NCBI GenBank assembly: GCA_011391295.1 | Contig: JAABQT010000062.1 | Location: 1 to 7,970, forward strand | Reading direction: 5' to 3' | Source: Betaproteobacteria bacterium | GTDB taxonomy: Bacteria; Pseudomonadota; Gammaproteobacteria; Burkholderiales; SG8-39 | Length of the DNA stretch: 7,970 bases | Part shown: in pieces, positions 5,167 through 7,970 of the stretch | Layout: each line of letters begins with the position of its first letter | Position numbering within the stretch: the first letter of the stretch is position 1 | The notes under the pieces: model-generated | Databases searched by the model: none | What the model saw: the letters and a program-made list of their open reading frames with translations, nothing else | What the model was told of the DNA's origin: nothing | Translations under genes and position numbers: made by a program

Positions 5167-6500
5167 CCGTCCCAGCGCGAGCGCTGCACCACGGCGATGA
5201 TCAGCGCGCCGAACAGCGCGATGCCGGCGGCGATCACCGCGAACACCGCGGAAAGCGGCCCGGAAAAGGCCACCACCAGCGCGCCGCCCGCCACCACCAC
5301 GGCGAGGCGCACCGTGCCGGCGAGCACCGGCAGCACCATGCGTCCCGCGCCCTGCGAGGCGAAGTACAGCGCCATGCCGGCGCCGAACAGCACGTAGAAC
5401 GGCGCGACGACGCGCAGGTACAGGCTGCCGGTGGCGAGCACCGCGGGGTCGTGGCTGAAGATGCGCAGCCACACGCCAGGAAACACGGCGACCGTGACGC
5501 CGATCAGCAGCGAAATGGCGGCGGCGAGCGCCGTGCCGGCCCAGGCGATGCGCTTGGCGCGTGCGCCGCGCCCTGCGCCGATGTTGGTGCCCACCATGAT
5601 CACCAGCGCCTGGCCGATGGCGAACACCAGCGGAATCTGCAGCAGCTCGAGGCGCACGCCCACGCCGTAGCCGGCGAGCGCGGCGGTGCCGAAGCTGCCG
5701 ACGAAGCCGGTGAGGATCACCGCGGTGAGCACCGTCTGCAGCGCGCCGACCGAGGACACCGCGCCCACGCGCAGGATTTCCCGGAACACGCGCCATTGCA
5801 GGTGCCAGTGCGCGCGACCGGGCTGCAGGCCGCTGCGCCAGACCATCGCGCCCATCAGCGCGCTGGCGAAGAAAAATGCGCTGACGTAGGCCAGCGCCGC
5901 GCCGGCGATGCCCAGACGCGCAAACGGGCCCCAACCGAGCGTGAGCGCCCCTGAGAGCGGAATGTGCACCAGTGCCGTGGCGGCAAGCGCCGCCGCGGGG
6001 GCGAGCGTGTTGCCGCTGCCGCGCAGCACGCTCGCCAGCGTGTTGGCGAGCCACACGCCGACCGCGCCGGCGAACAGCACATGCGAGTAGGCCAGCGCCT
6101 GCGCCAGCGCCTCGCCCTGCCCGCCGAGCAGTGCGTACAGCGCATTGCCGAAGGCAAGCAGCAGGGCCGTGAAGGCGAGGCCGCCGCCGAGTGCGATGAC
6201 GAGCGCGTGCGCGACCAGGCTCTTCGCCGTGTCCTCGCGCCCGGCGCCGAGCGCGCGCGCCAGCGCCGAAGAAACGCCGCCGCCCATGGCGCCGGCGGAC
6301 AGCATCTGCAGCAGCATCACCAGCGGGAACACCAGCGCCAGGCCCGCGAGCGCCTCGGTGCCCAGGCGCCCGACGAAATGCGTATCGGCGATCGAGACCG
6401 CGGTCTGGAACAGCGCCAGCAGCGCCCCCGGCGCGGCAAGGCGCGCAAGCGTGGGCAGGATCGGGCTGTCGAGGATGCGCTGCGCGCGCGCGGTGCTCAC
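5163..6500 (-). CDS. MATE-family multidrug/organic-cation efflux transporter
   Basis: The 445-residue, very hydrophobic protein has about twelve membrane segments in two similar halves, the normal size and layout of MATE exporters. These use a Na+ or H+ gradient to expel drugs, cations or metabolites across the inner membrane. Family features near the N-terminus: LARLAAPGALLALFQ (18-32), ADTHFVGRLGTEALAGLAL (38-56) with a membrane Asp39, then AGAMGGGVSSALARALGAGR (69-88). The second half repeats the pattern from about 235 (ILRVGAVSSVGALQ) through GQALVIMVGTNIGAGRGARA. GTG 6500 is preferred because it makes a GTGA overlap with the VanZ-like stop and the family start follows at once; the open frame to 6800 is antisense-type junk. 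It is the last gene of the three-gene minus operon. It resembles NorM/MepA-type members more than DinF. Substrate unknown. Confidence 0.9.
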   Translation of the reverse strand: MSTARAQRILDSPILPTLARLAAPGALLALFQTAVSIADTHFVGRLGTEALAGLALVFPLVMLLQMLSAGAMGGGVSSALARALGAGREDTAKSLVAHALVIALGGGLAFTALLLAFGNALYALLGGQGEALAQALAYSHVLFAGAVGVWLANTLASVLRGSGNTLAPAAALAATALVHIPLSGALTLGWGPFARLGIAGAALAYVSAFFFASALMGAMVWRSGLQPGRAHWHLQWRVFREILRVGAVSSVGALQTVLTAVILTGFVGSFGTAALAGYGVGVRLELLQIPLVFAIGQALVIMVGTNIGAGRGARAKRIAWAGTALAAAISLLIGVTVAVFPGVWLRIFSHDPAVLATGSLYLRVVAPFYVLFGAGMALYFASQGAGRMVLPVLAGTVRLAVVVAGGALVVAFSGPLSAVFAVIAAGIALFGALIIAVVQRSRWDG

Positions 6501-6826
6501 CTGCGCAGCGTAGCGGAGATCCCCCAGCCCAGCAGTACGCCCAGCGAATTGGCCGCCATGTCCGCGAGTTCGAAGCTGCGATAGCCGGTGGCGCCTTGCG
6601 CGAATTCGAGCGCCACGCCCATGGCAATCCAGCCGATGCCATAGGCCAGCCGGGTATACCTGTGCCGGTATAGGAAACAAGACCAGAACATCAAGCCGCC
6701 GTAGGCGAACAAGTGGAACAGCTTGTCGCCATGGTCGAAGCCCGGATCGGGCGGCGAAGGTGCGAGCGACAGGGCAACGATGGCCAAGGCGTAGGCCCAT
6801 CCGCCGGCGATGGCCGCGGCGCGCAT
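6497..6826 (-). CDS. VanZ-family small integral membrane protein
   Basis: The 109-residue protein has about four hydrophobic segments (roughly 5-23, 36-53, 58-77, 90-106). It shows the VanZ-like signature: DHGDKLFHLFAYGGLMFW (31-48) and ALEFAQGATGYRSFELADM (72-90), followed by AANSLGVLLG. VanZ itself gives low-level teicoplanin resistance by an unknown mechanism; most chromosomal relatives have no assigned role, so none is claimed. ATG 6826 is chosen because it forms a TGATG junction with the radical SAM stop and leads straight into the first membrane helix. The frame stays open to 7087, but that extension is an Arg/Ala-rich shadow of the radical SAM gene. Its stop overlaps the GTG of the exporter. 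Both junctions point to coupled translation, so the three products are probably made together. Confidence 0.85.
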   Translation of the reverse strand: MRAAAIAGGWAYALAIVALSLAPSPPDPGFDHGDKLFHLFAYGGLMFWSCFLYRHRYTRLAYGIGWIAMGVALEFAQGATGYRSFELADMAANSLGVLLGWGISATLRR

Positions 6827-7893
6827 CAGAACAGCTTCATCTGCCCGGCTGGCGAGGGCGGCACAAAGCGACTGCAGTCCAGCTCCGGGACCTGCCTCCG
6901 GCCGCCGTGGCCATTCAGCCCGAATTTCCTGCAGGCGACGGCGAAGCGCTGCGAAATCAGTTCCGCGTAGTTTCCCGTGCCGCGCATTCTTTCGCCGAAG
7001 CGCGGATCGTTTTCCTTGCCGCCGCGCATCTGGCGCACGATGCTGATCACGTGCTCGGCGCGTTCCGGGTAGTGCGTGGCGAGCCATTCCTTGAACAGGG
7101 CCTTCAGCTCATTCGGCAGCCTGAGGATCACGTAGGCGGCTTCCTGCGCGCCGGCCTTGGCCGATTGTTCCAGCACCTGTTCGAGCGTCTGGTCGTTGAG
7201 TGCCGGGATCAGCGCCGCGACCATCACGCCGCAGGGCACGCCCGCCTGCGACAGGGCCTTCAGCACATCGAGCCGCCTTTGCGGGCTCGCCGCGCGCGGC
7301 TCCAGGCGCCGCGCCAGTACCCGGTCGAGGGTGCCGATGGAGACGTACACCTTGACGAGGTTCTTTTTCGCCATCGGCGCCAGGAGGTCCAGGTCGCGTT
7401 CCACCAGCGCGGACTTGGTGACGATGGTGAGCGGGTGCTCGCATTCGGCCAGCACTTCCAGGATCTGGCGCGTGATGCCGTGCTTGCGCTCGGCGGGCTG
7501 GTAGCAGTCGGTGTTGGACCCGAGCGAAATCGGCGAGACGACGTAGCCCGGCTTCGCCAGCTCTTGCCTGAGGAGCTCCGAGGCATTCGTCTTCGCAAAC
7601 AGCTTCGTCTCGAAGTCCAGCCCGGGAGAAAGTTCCAGATAGGAGTGACTGGGGCGCGAGTAGCAATAAATGCACCCATGCTCGCATCCACGGTAGGGGT
7701 TGATCGACTGGTCGAAGGGAATGTCCGGAGAGTCGTTACGCGCGATGATGGAGCGCGCGCGTTCGATGGTGATCGTGGTCTGCAGCGGTGCGAGCGGCTG
7801 GTCCTCGCGCGACCACCCGTCGTCGAAAGCCGCCCGCTCGACGGTTTCGAACCGGCCCTGGATTTGCGAAAGCGCGCCGCGCTGGCGGTTCAT
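6826..7893 (-). CDS. PA0069-family radical SAM protein (spore photoproduct lyase / COG1533 relative)
   Basis: The 355-residue product matches the PA0069 family throughout. The radical SAM cluster motif is CEHGCIYC at 70-77 (Cys70, Cys74, Cys77), embedded in NPYRGCEHGCIYCYSRPSH, which binds a [4Fe-4S] cluster and cleaves SAM to a 5'-deoxyadenosyl radical. Other family marks are GRFETVERAAFDDGW (13-27), IIARNDSPDIPFDQSINPYRG, SPGLDFETKLFAK, the VTKSAL stretch, RRLEPRAASPQRRL and RQMRGGKENDPRFGERMRGTG near the C-terminus. The family is related to SplB, which repairs UV spore photoproduct, but its own reaction is not established; the name DNA repair photolyase in COG1533 is by homology. ATG 7893 gives the usual family N-terminus (RGALSQIQGRFE) but has no clear ribosome site. 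A LexA-box-like palindrome lies 27 bp upstream. It is the first gene of the minus operon and overlaps the VanZ-like gene by 1 nt. Confidence 0.92.
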   Translation of the reverse strand: MNRQRGALSQIQGRFETVERAAFDDGWSREDQPLAPLQTTITIERARSIIARNDSPDIPFDQSINPYRGCEHGCIYCYSRPSHSYLELSPGLDFETKLFAKTNASELLRQELAKPGYVVSPISLGSNTDCYQPAERKHGITRQILEVLAECEHPLTIVTKSALVERDLDLLAPMAKKNLVKVYVSIGTLDRVLARRLEPRAASPQRRLDVLKALSQAGVPCGVMVAALIPALNDQTLEQVLEQSAKAGAQEAAYVILRLPNELKALFKEWLATHYPERAEHVISIVRQMRGGKENDPRFGERMRGTGNYAELISQRFAVACRKFGLNGHGGRRQVPELDCSRFVPPSPAGQMKLF

Positions 7894-7895
7894 TT

Positions 7896-7907
7896 CATTC
7901 TAGAATG
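7896..7907. repeat. 12-bp perfect palindrome CATTCTAGAATG before the radical SAM gene
   Basis: CATTCTAGAATG is self-complementary and lies directly before the radical SAM start. On each strand it contains TAGAAT, one mismatch from a -10 hexamer. On the + strand this is correctly placed to drive the gene beginning near 7931 (start expected near 7913). On the - strand it would place the transcript start inside the radical SAM ATG, so it is less likely to be the - promoter. It could also be an operator half-pair. Confidence 0.5.
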
Positions 7908-7920
7908 GCCGGGTTCCCGA

Positions 7921-7940
7921 TACTGTATACATGAACAGTA
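7921..7940. promoter_or_regulatory. LexA-binding site (SOS box)
   Basis: TACTGT (7921-7926) and ACAGTA (7935-7940) form a perfect inverted repeat around the 8-bp centre ATACATGA. The core CTGT-N8-ACAG is the LexA box known from gamma- and betaproteobacteria, and the 20-bp site agrees with the E. coli consensus at 17 positions, with all three mismatches in the centre. The AT-rich palindrome is conspicuous in this GC-rich sequence. It lies between the radical SAM gene (start codon 27 bp away) and a possible divergent gene whose ATG (7931) is inside the box. Which side it controls, or whether both, cannot be decided here. Confidence 0.8.
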
Positions 7941-7950
7941 CCCGCCGCAA
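7922..7950 (-). promoter_or_regulatory. Candidate promoter of the radical SAM operon, overlapping the SOS box
   Basis: Read on the minus strand, TTGCGG (7950-7945) and TACAGT (7927-7922) are 17 nt apart, acceptable as a weak sigma-70 -35/-10 pair (3/6 and 4/6 matches). Transcription would begin near 7915, giving a leader of about 22 nt. The -10 and the spacer lie inside the LexA-like palindrome, the classic arrangement for repression. The elements are weak, so this is a suggestion. Confidence 0.3.
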
Positions 7951-7970
7951 CGTCGGACTGCTGGCCGCCT
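7931..7970 (+). CDS. Possible start of a divergent gene, cut by the window edge
   Basis: ATG 7931 opens a frame of 13 codons, MNSTRRNVGLLAA, that runs off the window. A short basic N-terminus followed by a hydrophobic stretch would fit the first membrane helix of a transporter (for example an MFS protein) or a signal peptide. That is a guess from very few residues. There is no ribosome site before it, and the ATG lies inside the LexA-like box. A TAGAAT hexamer at 7901-7906 could act as its -10. The true start may instead be beyond 7970. Confidence 0.35.
   Translation, partial: MNSTRRNVGLLAA

Noticed and set aside
5163..6500. The exporter as an orthologue of DinF, given the SOS box
   Set aside because: Its N-terminal motifs (ADTHFVGRLGTEALAGLAL, GGGVSSALARALGAGR) look like the NorM/MepA-type branch; only the family and the possible regulation are shared with DinF.
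4243..6642. Minus-strand open frame of 799 codons over the hydrolase and the exporter
   Set aside because: Its residues are an out-of-frame reading of the MATE gene (Arg/Ala-rich) plus antisense of the hydrolase; the in-frame MATE product is clearly the real one.
6501..6800. 100-residue N-terminal extension of the MATE exporter
   Set aside because: The extension is a frame-shifted reading of the VanZ-like gene with no membrane pattern; the family N-terminus begins at the GTG at 6500.
6827..7087. N-terminal extension of the VanZ-like protein up to 196 residues
   Set aside because: It is Arg-rich and lies entirely inside the radical SAM gene in another frame; ATG 6826 at the TGATG junction fits the family.

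Overview
The window is GC-rich DNA (roughly two-thirds G+C by eye) with dense, mostly tightly packed genes. The protein families and the TACAAT-type promoter motifs placed just in front of start codons look like a betaproteobacterium (Burkholderiales, Rhodocyclales or Nitrosomonadales-like). This is an inference from family resemblance and style; no rRNA or other marker gene is present. I see no rRNA, tRNA, CRISPR array, insertion sequence or prophage gene.

Left part (1-3025, + strand): the C-terminal tail of an AraC/GlxA-type regulator ends at 88 and is followed at once by a perfect 10-bp hairpin. After a TACAAT-like promoter comes a short-chain dehydrogenase (SDR) that lacks its whole N-terminal cofactor-binding half. 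Three intact genes follow with gaps of 13, 17 and 14 nt: an ICMT/PEMT-like membrane methyltransferase, an aldo/keto reductase, and a TylF/MycF-type O-methyltransferase. The set looks like an operon for small-molecule or lipid modification; its substrate cannot be read from the sequence.

Middle (3026-5166, + strand): a second promoter-like TACAAT lies 6 nt before the ATG of an O-acetylhomoserine sulfhydrylase (metY-like), which suggests a leaderless mRNA. An alpha/beta hydrolase starts with GTG inside the metY stop codon (GTGA overlap).

Right part (7893 down to 5163, - strand): three overlapping genes encode a PA0069-family radical SAM protein (a relative of spore photoproduct lyase), a VanZ-like small membrane protein and a MATE-family exporter. 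The exporter and the convergent hydrolase share one CTAG as overlapping TAG stop codons, so no terminator fits between them.

The best signal is at the right edge. A near-perfect LexA (SOS) box, TACTGT-N8-ACAGTA at 7921-7940, lies 27 bp before the radical SAM start codon and overlaps the ATG of a possible divergent gene cut off by the window end. The reading offered is that the radical SAM-VanZ-MATE operon, the divergent gene, or both belong to the DNA-damage (SOS) regulon. If so, a photolyase-like repair enzyme and an exporter would be co-induced, an arrangement I do not know as described.
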